DNA of 64,000 bases. Source: Sipunculus nudus (lineage: Eukaryota > Annelida > Sipuncula > Golfingiida > Sipunculidae). Positions 1-11,819 of the stretch are shown here, one piece after another. The DNA lies in NCBI GenBank assembly GCA_026874595.1, contig CM049319.1:15773601-15837600 (forward strand). The letters run 5' to 3'. A model generated the notes under the pieces. That model saw only the letters and a list, made by a program, of their open reading frames with translations, had not been told where the DNA came from and made no database searches. Position 1 is the first letter of the stretch. Every line of letters begins with the position of its first letter. Both the position numbers and the translations under genes were made by a program.

Positions 1-132
1 ATGTCACAGTATTATATTGTATTAGCTCAGCGATTAGTGCTTCGCCTAAAGGCCGTCAAATAATGCGCTTTAAACAGAGTCATATATTTTTCATCATACA
101 AATGTAGACAAATCTGGCAAAAATTGTTTTGA

Positions 133-1290
133 AACTAGAATACGGGTAGTCGAAAAGCGACTACGTGTATCCGCCAAAATCAGAGTGGAACGGGTGAAGT
201 GAGGCATGGATTGAGTGCCAAGGGGAAATAGAGTAAGGTGTGTTGCATATTCGCATGGATGTCTGCAGCCGAAATGTGTATGCAGGTTGTGCCACCTACC
301 ACAAAATCCAGAAAGCTGTCAAAGTTGTATACATATGCAAAATTTAAGGCAGATAAGTCGAGTGATTTTATCCCACAGCAGACAATCAGAAGGATACTGT
401 GCAAAAATTGTGGCAGGTGGCGCCACCAATCTTGTTTATGATTAAGAGCTATGTGAGATCTATACACATGGAAAATTTCAGGGGGATATGTCCAACCAGT
501 CCTGAGATATAAGCCTGAATGTCTGCAGCATTTAACATAAATGTATGTGGCGCCACCTGCCAAAAAATCGAGAAAGCTATCCAAGATGTATAAACACGCA
601 AAATTTTAGGCAGATAAATCAAACCACTACTGTGACAAGAGAGGTTTCTAGCCCACGGCAGACAAACAGACGGACGCTATGCAAAAATGGTTGCAGGTGG
701 CCCCTCCAGTTTTGTGTATGATAAAGAGCTATGCGAGATCTATACACATGCACAATTTTGGCCAAATCGGTCAAACGGTTCCCGAAATATGAGATTGAAT
801 GTCTGCAGCGTAAATTAAAATGTAGGTGGCGCCACCTGTCATAAAATCAAGAAAGCTGTCCAGAATGTATAAGCCTGCCGAATTTCAGGTGATTTAGTCA
901 AACCACTGCAGAGTTACGAGATTTTAACCCAAGGCAGACGAGCAGATGGACACTGTGCAAACATGGTTGCAGGTGGCGCAACCATTTTTTGTGTATGTTA
1001 TAAAGCTATCCAAGGGCTACATTTGTACAATTTTTTTCTGATCGGTCAAAAGGTTCCCGAGACATGTGGGTTTATGTGTGGAAACAGACGCACAAATGGA
1101 CGCTGGGCAAGGAAGGAAAGGTAAGAGGTCAACGCGATTTGGTTAGGCACCAGTTCACATGTGACCCGATAATTGGTGTAAGTTTCGGAAAAATCAGTCA
1201 AGTTGTCTCAGAAGGAGTTCACCGGAAACAAACGCGGCGGCGGAACCCAGTCAAAAACATAGTACCGCAAAACTTCGTTTTGGTGGGTAC
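133..1290 (-). mobile_element. Hairpin-ended repeat element with internal tandem units, copy 1
   Basis: This is the inverse-complement relative of 61862-63125. Its left edge carries the hairpin GTAGTCG-AAAAG-CGACTAC followed by GTATCCGCC. Its right edge has the imperfect hairpin GTACC-GCAAAA-CTTCG-TTTT-GGTGGGTAC (1262-1290). Between them, units of about 280-295 bp recur, each with a CAGACA/G..GCAGGTGGCGCC block (near 380, 660 and 930) and AGAGCTATG..GATCTATACACATG. There is no credible transposase ORF, so it is a non-autonomous element. Superfamily is uncertain; the hairpins and core tandem units suggest a Helentron/pearl-like type. Confidence 0.7.
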
Positions 1291-1491
1291 AAATATTGCT
1301 ATAGGTCGTTGATATTAGCCAATTACATAATAGGTCATGCATGTCAATCAGCTGAGCGCCATGACCCGTGGGTCAAATAAATTAATTTTAAATTCTACAT
1401 TTCATGTATTTTGGTTCACTTGTTTATCTTTACACTTTTAGTGGACTTTTTTGACTGATCCGGAACAAACAGATGTTAAAACATGAACCTA

Positions 1492-1508
1492 CCCCCCCCC
1501 CCCCCCCC
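1492..1508 (+). repeat. Poly(C) run, 17 bp
   Basis: An uninterrupted C tract of 17 bases. The longest runs elsewhere in the window are at 31042-31062 (21), 47041-47059 (19) and 55963-55980 (18). Confidence 0.95.
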
Positions 1509-1959
1509 AAGAGTTAAGCATCACTTTCAAGGAAGATTGACAGGGCAAACCTTTTTAAGAATTGAAACAGACACAATTTGTCATGTATGTGAAAGCCCGT
1601 ATATTACTTCAAGTTCAGGATTTTTAAACCACAGCCTGGTTTATTTACCAAACGTATTTAAAACTACAAAATGTTATATGTTTTGCTGATGTTTCCAGAA
1701 ATTCCTGTTATTTACTTTATCATCCACCAGATGTCAGTATAAGCGGAATCAAAATGTATTCCTAATTTTTCCTACATCGAATTCTGCCTCTCGATAGAAA
1801 TCACTCCCTTCCCACAGACCTGCCTCTCAACCAAATTCCGCAGATATCCCTCCCTGCTCCAAGAACCGATACAAGATAACATAATCCCCAAGACCTACCC
1901 TGAAAAAGATTTTATATTTATCACTACTGTCCAAAGACTCGTCCCTCTAAAAGTTTCCG

Positions 1960-2545
1960 AACTCGGGCCGTAAGCAGTAATTTAAACTGCAACATTGAAA
2001 TCGATGCTCTCATCCACACATATTCTAAACCAGTGCTTAGTTGAAGACGACTTTCAGAGGGTTTAAACACCCAGCTAGAGAGGAACTGTAGAGTTAAGAT
2101 AAAACTTACAGGAGGATCACTACACCTAGAGCATAATGAAGGGATAGAAAGGGCAAACAGAAGGCTAGCATACACTTAAAGCAGAAATTAAATGTTAGAG
2201 AAAGCTTAAGAGGTTCACATACACCAAGAACAGAACTGAATTGCTAGAGACAGCTTGCAGAAAGTTGCAAAATACCTAGAGGAACTGAAGTATAAGAAAT
2301 ATAGCTAATAGAAAATTCCATTACGCCTAGAGCAGAACTGAAGAGTTAGAAATAGTGACAGAAGATTCCAATACATGTGGGGCCGAATAGAAGTCCAAGA
2401 GAAAGCTCACGTCTTTTAATACATCTTAAACAGCACTTAAGAGACCTAAGGTTCTTACGGAAACTTAAGGTTCCATACACCTAGGGCAGAAATGAAGTCT
2501 TACAAACAGCTCTAGGGAGGTTGAAATACACCTAAAACTAGATAT
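1960..2545 (+). repeat. Degenerate ~50-bp minisatellite, left part
   Basis: Units contain variations on GAACTGAAGAGTTAGAGACAG followed by a CATACACCTAGAG block. They are clearest from about 2200 to 2545, and the first few hundred bases are much decayed. The same array resumes at about 3920, so the element between them appears to have inserted into a pre-existing array. Confidence 0.65.
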
Positions 2546-3919
2546 TTCTTGGCACCGCAGGTGCCATAGTATCCCAAGACAATTAACCCCCCCCCCCCCC
2601 ACCCACCCTTGATAAGATGCATCTAACCTGTAAGTTTGGTGACTGTACCAACGATTTTTTTGAGTTATTGCCGTTATTTCATTTTAACATCATCGCTGCT
2701 GTGACCTTGAAAAATGTATCAAGTTCATCCATGTTCAAATTTGTCCTAGCCGTTGATAAGATGCATCAAACTTGTTGGTTTGGTGACTGTACCTCAAATT
2801 CTTACAAAGTTATTACGTTTAAAGATCATTTTAGCAAGAAAACAACATAAGGTGGCGCGACCTGTCTTCTGCAGAAAACAATGCTATCAAAGATCTTATG
2901 TCAGTTTGATTTTTGGACCAATCCATGCATCCCTCAGAGAGATATTAAAGTTAACATCATTTCAGCGTTATCGCCTTTGTGACCTTGAAAAATGCATCAA
3001 GGTCATCCATATTCGAACTTGGCCTAGCCCTTGATAAGATGCATCTAAACTGTAGGTTTAGCGACTGTACCACAAATTCTTTTTGAGTTATTGCCCTAAT
3101 ATAATTTTAGCATAATCGCTGCTGTGACCTTGAAAAAATGCATCAAGGTCATCCATGTTCGAACCTGACCTAGTCGTTGATAAGATGCATCAAACCTGTG
3201 GGTTTGGTGACTGTACCTCAAATTCTTACAAAGTTATTGCGTTAACATCATTTTAACAAGAAAATGACACAAGGTGGCGCCACCCGTCTTTTGCAAAAGA
3301 CAAAGCTATCCAAGATCTTCGGTCAATTTTATTTTTTTTATCATTCCATGTATCTCTTACTGAAATATTAAAAGATTTTGTGTGAATTTCATCAAATATG
3401 GGAATATTCAAGGTCAAGGCCACTCTCACAGGAAAGGTCATGACCCCAATATAAATAAACATGATCCCATTACCCATATCAATGTATATGCATAATACAA
3501 AAGAAATCTGTCCATTAGTTTTTGACTTATAATGCTCACAGAACTGTCAAGTGGCAATTTTGGGGGTATTAAATGGCACGAAAACAAGTAAAGATAAATG
3601 GGGGCGCCACCAGTTTCTGGAACGTGACAACCCTATCCATGATCTTCGATCAACTTGATTTTGGGATCAATCCATGCAAGATTTCTTGAGATATTTAAGC
3701 ATTCGTGTGATTTCCCCCAAAATCGGACCTATTTAAGGTCAAAGACACTCTCCTAGTAAAGGTCATGACCTCATTTTAAATAGGCGTCGTCCTCTCACCC
3801 ATATCTATACATATACCAAGTATTTTTTTAGTTATCGCACCCACAAGATTTATATGCGGCGGCGGCGGGACCGTCATGAAAACATATATAGTATCCCCCG
3901 ACTTTGTCTGGGGTTATTT
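2546..3919. mobile_element. Hairpin-ended element with 145-bp core repeats, inserted in the minisatellite
   Basis: The left edge carries the palindrome GGCACCGCAGGTGCC (2551-2565) and the right edge an imperfect hairpin CCCCCGAC-TTT-GTCTGGGG (about 3895-3912). ATAGTATCCC occurs near both ends (2566-2575 and 3888-3897). Core units start GATAAGATGCATC at 2611, 2755, 3033 and 3179, i.e. steps of 144, 278 and 146. GGCGCC-centred palindromes lie at about 2852, 3272 and 3602. ATTT on both sides may be the target duplication, but this is weak. There is no transposase ORF. Confidence 0.6.
2587..2600 (+). repeat. Poly(C) run, 14 bp
   Basis: The C tract lies just before the first GATAAGATGCATC core unit, inside the 2546-3919 element. 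Confidence 0.95.
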
Positions 3920-5040
3920 AGAGAGAGCTTTGGGGAGGTTCCCATACAGCTATGGCCGAACTGAACAGTTACAGACGGTAAAAGAAGATTCCAACACACG
4001 TAGAGCTGAAGAGAAGAATTAGAGATAGCTCACGTTTTGCAATACACCTAGAACAGTGATAAAGTATTAAGAGACTGTTCAGAGAAGGTTCTCATACAAA
4101 TAGACCCTAATTAAAGAGTAGAAAGTGCTAACAGAAGGGTAGCATACACTTAAGGCAGAAATTAAATGTTAGAGACTGTTCATACACCCTAAACCAAGGT
4201 CCATACACCAAGGACAGAACTGAAGAGTTAGAGACAGCTTACAGTTTCTCATATACCTACAGTATAACGGCAGTGTTAGAGACAGCTTACGGCTCTTCAT
4301 ATATTTATAGTAAAACTGAAGAGAGACAGAAAGACGGCTCACAGTATCTCATATAACTTTAGCAGAACTGAAGAGTTAAAGACAGCTTACATTTACTCAT
4401 ACACCTAAGACTAAAACTGAAGAGTTCAAGACAGCTTAGAGGAGGGGAGGTTCTCCTCTACCTAGACTAAAACTGAAGAGTTTGAGACAGCTAAGAAGTG
4501 GTTCTCTTACACATAGAGTAAACTGAAGAGTTGGAGACAGCTTAGAGGTGGTTGTCATACACCTTGAGTGGAACTGAATAGTTGGGGACAGCTTGGGGGG
4601 GGGGGGGGGGTCCCTCTACCTAGAGTAGAACTGAAGAGTTGGAGACAGCTAAGAGGTGGTTGCCATGCACCTTGAGTGGAACTGAATAGTTGGAGACAGC
4701 TTAGAGGAGGGGGGTTTCCACTACCTAGAGTAGAAATGAAGAGTTGGAGACAGCTAAGAGGTGGTTGCCATGCACCTTGAGTAGATCATAGAACTGAAGG
4801 GCAAGAGACAGCTTAGAAGAGGTTCTCATACAGCCAGACTAGAACTAGAGCATATGAGACAGCTAAGAGGTGGTTCTCATACACCTAGACTAGAGCGGGA
4901 GAGTTTGAGACAGCTTTGAGGAGGGGAGGTTATCATATACCTAGAGTAGGACTGAAGAGGTAGACACAGTTTAGAGGATCTTATACATCTACAGCAGAAC
5001 AGGAGAATGAAAGAGAGTTTAAAGGAGATGCTCTTACAAG
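3920..5040 (+). repeat. Degenerate ~50-bp minisatellite, right part
   Basis: About twenty diverged units of 48-56 bp built on ACTGAAGAGTTGGAGACAGC followed by TTAGAGGTGGTTCTCATACA and a CCTAGAGTAGA tail. GACAGCT-type landmarks fall at about 4233, 4281, 4381, 4430, 4486, 4536 and 4587, and continue to about 4960. A poly(G) run lies inside at 4595-4610. No coding frame runs through it. Confidence 0.85.
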
Positions 5041-6224
5041 ATTTTTTAAAGGCTATCAGGTATAAATACTACAATGCATTTCTGCAACTGTATACCCAAC
5101 TTATTAATTGTACAATCATTTTCTTCCCAACAGCTAGCTGGATAACATTTATGAAAATCTGAAGAAAGTTTTGCATAATATCCATCATACCGATTAACCG
5201 AGTTAATAGCTATTTGAAACAGTTTTATCCAATTACCCCTTGCTGGTTTAGACATGAATATTACCAAGTGTTATCTGCATCAGGTTATCAACACACAGTT
5301 CCACATTAATAGGAGGTTTGGTATATCTATTAATATCTTTGCACAAAAATACGACTATGTAACAACTTTCAAATTTCAACAAAGACATACACATTTAAAT
5401 TGAACAAGAGATCTCTTTGTAACAACTTTAATAGATCAATTTCCAATGAACATCCGTTGGTTTAGCAAAATAAGTTTGTAATTTTCTATGGATAAACTTG
5501 GGTTGTGTGAAAATGTTTAAATACCCAAGGTGAGTGTGTGAAATTGATCTTTTAAATTTAAATACACAATATTACAGAGACTTATTTGCATAAAGGAAGG
5601 TTTACACACCAATAAGCTTTTGCAAATAAGGCTATTTGTTATCATGGTTACATCTGATGGCATGCTACATACATCATGGGAGTTAAAATTTACCAAATAA
5701 GCTAACTAGATTCAAATGAATATCTTCTGTTTGAAATCAAGCGAACTCTTCTTAAAATGTGTACTGCACAAAACTTTAACTGATAAGACAGTCAAAAAGT
5801 GTTCTTGTGTTTCTGTGTTTTCTTGTTAAATCATTTGACCTTAAACTGGCAGAAAAATTCAAATACATGCTTATCATGCTAATACATATATCAATTAACA
5901 GGTGCTCATAAATGTATCAATTGATATGTGTGTGTTTATTGCATATGGCTTATAGGTGTGCCAAGTACTGCATACTCACTAACATCTGATGCATGTGCCA
6001 CAAAGGAATTGTATGCAACATAAGCACTACATAAGTTAAGAGCACAGTATTCATAAAACCATGTTGTTCTGTCACTAGCTTGAAAGAATGGCTTATCCTG
6101 GAACATAGCCAATGCTCATGGTGTTCATGTATATGAGAGCATGCTTAGAAAGTGTGTGTGCCTGTCTGTGAGAGGGAGTGTATGTCATGGATAGGAAGAA
6201 CCCCTTGTGGCCAGATTTTCACAC
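5041..6224. other. Unassigned AT-rich flank
   Basis: No gene, RNA or clear repeat was recognised. Short minus-strand ORFs such as 5046-5267 have no recognisable domain. Around 6120-6220 there is a GTGT-rich patch. Confidence 0.5.
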
Positions 6225-6345
6225 TCTGGATCTCCAGACCTTAAGGACTTTGTATATCTGGTCTATGAAACCATGGATCTCCCAGAACTTCAGACTTTGG
6301 ATTTCTAGATCTCCAGATTATAAGTAGCTCTTGTCACTGGATCCT
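6225..6345 (+). repeat. Degenerate outlier of the CTTCAGACT minisatellite
   Basis: Several CTGGATCTCCAGAC and GAACTTCAGACTTTGGAT blocks resemble units of the 46-bp array at 7171-7475. The TTAA-flanked element lies between the two, so one older array may have been separated by later insertion. Confidence 0.5.
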
Positions 6346-6621
6346 CATACTATGTACACTCCTAAACACAGCGGTTACATACTGCAGTCATTCTAGATGT
6401 CTTTGATTTTAACCGCTGCTTTGTAAAGCAAGAATCTCCAGGTTACACCACCAGGGCTCACACATAGCAAACAATTAAAATCAGACCAAAGAGAGCATGG
6501 TATCACATTGTGATCAAATACCAACTTGTAAGTATTACATTCACAGCACCCTGCTCTTGATTCTTGGCCCTGTGCCAGCCCTGGTGTTCAGATCCTGAAA
6601 ACTTGTAAAACAAAGCAGCTG

Positions 6622-7104
6622 TTAAAGGGGCCCAATCACATATAAAGCATGTTGAATTAACATGAAAAATAGCTTCTTCTCTTTCAAATTAATCCATACC
6701 TGCCAAAAAATTGCTTTGAAACTGTTTGCTCACTCCTGTAAACGAGTGTTAAGAACAGTGGACCAGGCGCAATTACAGGTGTCAACACACCTATTTGTTT
6801 GATGGATCAGGAGATGCCGTGACTGACTTGGCCCAAGAAATGAAATACAATGTTCCCGCTGGCTGAAACACCAAGTGTTACGGATCAAAATCAGACCTTC
6901 GGTCATGCGGCCTTGTTATGGTTAATACAGACACGTGGACCGTGTTTACCAATACGCAGAACCATAACAAGGTGTTAAACAGCCGTAGCGAGGTACTGAG
7001 ATGTGTGCTGGGATGTTTTTGCTGAGAAACTTTTGTATAAAGCAAAACAGAACTGAAAGTGTGAAAGAATAAGCATAATTTTGCTCCTGATTATGTCCCT
7101 TTAA
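6622..7104 (+). mobile_element. TTAA-flanked non-autonomous element, copy 1
   Basis: TTAA stands at both ends (6622-6625 and 7101-7104). The left end reads AGGGGCCCAATCAC and the right end, reversed, reads AGGGACATAATCAGGAGC, so the termini form a short imperfect inverted repeat. A second copy in opposite orientation is at 26166-26670. It shares internal blocks such as the CTTGGCCCAA/TTGGGCCAAG and CCATAACAAGG segments. A TTAA duplication is typical of piggyBac-like elements, but the terminal bases do not match the usual CCC start, so the superfamily is left open. Confidence 0.75.
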
Positions 7105-7170
7105 AATGAAGGAGATCTGGAACCACTGCAGTGTATTACTGCTGCATGAGGAGTTTCTAGACTAGGGGAC

Positions 7171-7475
7171 TCTCTGGATCTTCAGACTACAGATCCCTGG
7201 AACTTCAGACTATGAATCTCTGGATCTTCAGACTACAGATCCCTGGAACTTCAGACTATGAATCTCTGAATCTTCAGACTACAGATCCCTGGAACTTCAG
7301 ACTATGAATCTCTGCATCTTCAGACTACAGATCCCTGGAACTTCAGACTATGAATCTCTGCATCTTCAGAATACAGATCCCTGGAACTTCAGACTATGAA
7401 TCTCTGCATCTTCAGACTACAGATCCCTGGAACTTCAGACTATAAATCTCTGCATCTTCAGACTCTGGATCTCTA
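7171..7475 (+). repeat. 46-bp minisatellite, six near-identical copies
   Basis: GGAACTTCAG recurs at exactly 7199, 7245, 7291, 7337, 7383 and 7429. Each unit reads roughly AATCTCTGCATCTTCAGACT, then ACAGATCCCT and GGAACTTCAGACTATG. The copies differ by only a few bases, which suggests recent expansion. Decayed copies continue to about 7640. Confidence 0.95.
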
Positions 7476-7640
7476 TGGATCTTAAAACTGAATCCCTTTT
7501 CATCTACAGACTCTTGATCTCATCTTCACCTTCAGACTCTGGATCTCTTTGGATCTTCAAACTGGATCTCTCTTCATTTTCAGACTCCTGATCTCTCTAA
7601 ATCTTCAAACTTTGGATTTCTGGATTTCCATACTCTGGTT

Positions 7641-9833
7641 CTCTTTTGTTCACTATTCCCATCAAAGCACAGAGCCATAACATACATTCCATTACTCTTG
7701 TTTTTTTATGCCCTAGATTACAGAGTATGTATCAGCTTCTGTTGTTTCCAGTGAATATGGTTTCACCATGCTTTTGCCTCTTAAGTCTTCTTCTTATGAC
7801 TGGAAAGAAATGAAAATATTAAGTGATCACATCTGGTGCTACAGAAGCATTAATGGATACATATATTAACATGTGACAAATCATGATTGCATGTGTAGTC
7901 CGAGCTATAATGGTAAATTGACTGCTTTTCATAATTTTCAAGAATACATCAAAACTTGCCTAAGAAATTAAGAAAGGACAGATCAAGTGGCCCATGGGCT
8001 ATGACACTCAGCTGAGCACACTACTAAAGATGAAAAGACATTAGGTGGATTGAGGGTTTTTTTTGTTGAAAAAACCTCAAACCCTCAAACCTAATTGAGG
8101 GTTTACAAAGCCTGTAAACCATAACCTATCTGCCTATTAAGTTTAAACATCACAAGTCTAATGGTTGTGATTTGAGCTCGGCTTAGCTACTGACAGATAT
8201 TTTTGTCATTATCAACATGTGGCCCAGTGTTTTTACATACCCCTTTCACATGGTAAATGCAAAATGGTTTCAAACCATTTTGAATGCAAATTGAGTGTTC
8301 CCATGGTAATCCAAACTGATTTGGCTAGAACAGTTTGAATCTAGCCCTGGAGGGGGGTTTCAAACCGTTTCCAATGTGAAGCAAATTATCCACTCTGCTA
8401 GTGTTCTGTGTGAAATCTCAATTCACAATCAAAATGGTTTAGACAAAGTTAGGAAGCAGCAACTGAATAACAGCACATGCATGAATGCTTGTGTCCACAT
8501 GTTGTCCCACTGATCCTGTGAAATGTACACCTCAAGCATTGGTGCCAGATGCTGTGTGAATGCACAATATGGTTTGAAACTGATTTGACCAATCTGCTTT
8601 GAGCAAAAAACATTTTAGAACCTTTCTGTGTGACATCCACTCTCGTACATGATAATTTGTAACAATTGATGAAGTAATAAAGGTAGTACTGTCAGGCCAT
8701 AGGCCTGCATTAGCACATACAACTTGAATCAACATTCCATCCAGAAAAAGGGGAATATACTTTTTTGGCTCACAAAAATAAGTCAATGTCAGTGGCACCA
8801 CCTATAGCCTACATTCACTTACAACCAAATGATCAATACATGTATTTGGTAATGGACATTTTTAAAATTTTACAGGCAAACACAGAACATGATGAATTCA
8901 TTAAACTCTTGTGACCACTGAAATTTTAAGTTAATTTTTGTTGAAATGGACACATGTGGAACGAGGACACATTGCTATAGCTCTGATGACTTTCAGTTTG
9001 CTGAACTCAAAGCAGGACCTTCTGTACATATTAACTGGAGATCCATGAGGCCATAAAATTTTAGAATAAATCAAAATAACATGTATGCCCATTTATGAGA
9101 AATCCAATCTTAAGAGGAAACTTTTACTGAAATTGGGCAATAAGTCTGGAATATCACAACTGTTGGTGTGAGTTTTACCAAGCTAGTTTCAAGTTTGTAA
9201 ATCTTTCTTGAAATTTTACATGATGACAGGGGTGTTTTTTTCTGCAAGAACTACATTACTCTAATACATTATACATGATTAATTTAATACGGTCTGCTGA
9301 CCTAAAACTGTAATATGTCTATCAGTCAAAAATATACAATTAAACCTACTCAAATCTAGGACTGATATGAATTTTAATAAAGGTTAACTAAAACTGGATC
9401 AGACTTACTGTAGTGACATTTCTCTGACAATCACATTTGTCGACACTTTATTGTCAAACATTAGTCCAATATTTGTCGGATGCTATGAATAATTTACTGA
9501 CTGAAACACATTATTTCAATTTGATAAAATCCAATTTCTTGCCTTAAGCAGGTGCTTTTTCACCATATTAATCATGTTGGCTATCTGCATGCTTTTTATC
9601 TTGATCTCATGTAAAGATTTGTCAGATTATTCTGCATCGGATATTCTCTTCTCCTTCAGCTTGCCTCCAACTGAGGAAAATGTCCAGCTGGCCATAAAGC
9701 CATGTTTTGAGGTCTGAAAACACAGATAGTCAAAAAATTATACAATATATACCAACGGCAACATCCTAAGGCCATTTGACCGGGGAGTGCAAAATGAAAA
9801 TAAAAGGTAAACTAGAGTGGCTTTGTTTTTGCA
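7641..9833. other. Unassigned 5' flank with hairpins and possible old repeats
   Basis: No gene recognised. A foldback TTGAGGGTTTTTT..AAAAAACCTCAA occupies 8050-8081 and is followed by AACCCTCAA-ACCTAA-TTGAGGGTT (8082-8105). From about 8230 to 8640, repeated GGTTTCAAACCATTT-like blocks in both orientations suggest a decayed inverted-repeat element whose edges I cannot define. Confidence 0.45.
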
Positions 9834-9841
9834 GGCACAAA
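9834..9841. other. Target-site duplication, left (GGCACAAA)
   Basis: The 8-bp GGCACAAA is repeated exactly at 11710-11717, directly flanking the hAT-like termini. Confidence 0.85.
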
Positions 9842-10484
9842 CACGGTTGTTCGGGAATTCCCAGGTTGGGAATTCCTGCCCTGGGAAATACAGCTCAAAT
9901 ACTACCATTTGGGAATTACTGGGAAATACCCCCTGGATAATAATAATGCGAGTGAGAAATTAGGAAAACCCCTCTCTCAATATATGTTTCATTCAACTAA
10001 CTGAACTGACAAAAGTTAACCAGTGTTTATTCAGGAATATTAGTCATAGTCCACTCATTTTTTTATAAATTTAACGTCATAAAACATTCCATTTTCACAA
10101 AAAGAAAACTGCTCGATTGTTTACAGTAAAGACAGCTTGTTACACATATTTTTAAATTTATATACAGAGTCTTTAGTGTATTCATGTAAAAAGTGTTTTC
10201 ACGTTATAAAAGGGAGTTTTAACTTTAAAGCACCAACCCAAGCCATCAAAGCCAAACAGCTTGCTTTGACTGCCTGCTTTGATGATTTTCAAAGCAGGCA
10301 GGGTAAAGAACAATAGTTACATTATTAGTTTATACTACCCAATATGAGGGGTTTCTGAGACCTCAAGAGTTTCTCAGTAGAACTCAGTTACTGCTCACAT
10401 ATATGGATCCTTGTGGTTTCTTAGGACATAATTACAACAAGGTTACAGTTGGATTGTTGGTGAAAAATAAAATCAGAAAACAGG

Positions 10485-10685
10485 TGTCTTTTGTTTCCTT
10501 GGCCTTTTCCTTTTCCCGCTTACTAAATGAATATATATATGATATATCTCTGCAAAAACATGCTAAAACAAAATACAATTTAGAAATATGTGAAAACAGT
10601 TGTCTTTTGTTTCCTTGGCCTTTTCCTTTTCCCGCTTACTAAATGAATATATATATGATATATCTCTGCAAAAACATGCTAAAAC
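10485..10685 (+). repeat. 116-bp direct duplication inside the hAT-like element
   Basis: The block starting TGTCTTTTGTTTCCTTGGCC at 10485 is repeated at 10601. Each copy runs through CCCGCTTACTAAATGAATAT to CATGCTAAAAC. The linking sequence AAAATACAATTTAGAAATAT occurs after copy 1, and again at 11591 after the nested element. The second repeat unit was therefore interrupted by the insertion. Confidence 0.92.
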
Positions 10686-11587
10686 TAGATGTGTCGGAAC
10701 GACACGAATGCCCCCGCCTTGGGCAAATTAGAAACATTTGTAAAATTTGGAAAAAGTTCAGGAGGTGTCATATGGTCAAAAGTAGGCATTGTGAAAAAAA
10801 GTCCATACATGTGCATTTTCCATAAAAATTTCTGTCTTTCATGAAATTTTCTATGTTTAGGATCCGTAAAACAATCAAAAGTAGGTCAACCAGGATGAAA
10901 CGCAAACTTGATCTGTAACTGTCATTATCTGCCCACACAAAAAAAATCAGGGTGGTATCTGCAGGCATTGAGGAAAAAAAGTCAGTACATATGCATTTGT
11001 TATGAAAATTTATATTTTTTCATGAAACTTTCTATGTTCAGGAGCAGTCAAATGGTCAAAAGTAGGTCAACTGAGACAAAACAGGAAATCGATCTGTAAC
11101 TGGTCATTATCTGCCTACATACCAAAAATCAGGCCCATATCTGCAGGCATTGCGAAAAAAAGTCCATACGAGTGCACTTTTTATGAAATTTTCTATGTGA
11201 GAGCACCGCCAAACGGTCAAAAATAGGTCAACTGGGGCAAAACGCAAACTCCATCTGTAACTGGTCATTATCTGCCAACACACCAAAAATCAGGCCAATA
11301 TCTGCAGGCACTGAGAAAAAAAAACCGTACATGTGTATTTGTCATGAAATTTCATATTTTTCATGAAATTTTCTATGTTCAGGAGCAGTAAAACGGTCAA
11401 AAGTAGGTCAACCAGGACGAAACGCGAACTCGATCTGTAACTGGTCTATATCTGCTCACACACCAAAAATCAGGCCAATAACTGCAGGCATTGCGAAGAA
11501 AAGTCCGTACAACTGTTTCATTTCGGAATGACGGAATGACGGACATGGGTAAAACTATATGCCCCGGCCACTTTGTGGCGGGGGCAT
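10686..11587 (+). mobile_element. Nested pearl/Helentron-like element with core tandem repeats
   Basis: The element is 902 bp and flanked by AAC on both sides (10683-10685 and 11588-11590). The duplicated 116-bp host block shows the empty site. The 5' end has the inverted repeat GTGTCG-GAA-CGACAC (10691-10705). The 3' end is a hairpin with 13-bp arms (11559-11571, 11575-11587; 12 of 13 paired) and a TTT loop. The core repeats every 163-180 bp, with GGTCAAAAGTAGGTCAAC-like blocks at about 10870, 11050, 11213 and 11392. This layout recalls the 'pearl' elements of bivalves, which carry variable numbers of core repeats. The family name is from memory. Confidence 0.8.
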
Positions 11588-11709
11588 AACAAAATACAAT
11601 TTAGAAATATGTGACTCAATTCCTATAATTCCCTTATTTCCCAGTATTTCCCGGGAATTCCCACTGCCCTAAGGAAATATGCTTATTTCCGAGGAAATTA
11701 ACAACCCTG

Positions 11710-11717
11710 GGCACAAA
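11710..11717. other. Target-site duplication, right (GGCACAAA)
   Basis: Exact match to 9834-9841, closing the hAT-like element. Confidence 0.85.
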
Positions 11718-11819
11718 AATTGATATATGTCTCCCCTGCATAGGGCATGCAAAAATTTGAGATGGGGTTAATATGCAACATCTGAAAATATATGGCATTT
11801 TGAAAAATATATAAATTAG

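Larger units (their letters stand above)
9842..11709. mobile_element. hAT-like non-autonomous element (1,868 bp including a nested insert)
   Basis: The termini are CACGGTTGTT and, reversed from the right end, CAGGGTTGTT (9 of 10 matching). Both are flanked by the perfect 8-bp duplication GGCACAAA. This CAGGGTTGTT-type terminus with an 8-bp duplication is characteristic of the hAT superfamily. Subterminal GGGAATTCCC and GGGAAATAC blocks occur in inverted orientation near both ends. There is no transposase reading frame. Removing the nested element (10686-11587) leaves about 966 bp. Confidence 0.82.

Noticed and set aside
7171-7475. CRISPR-like array
   Set aside because: The 46-bp units are contiguous without unique spacers and the setting is eukaryotic, so it is a minisatellite.
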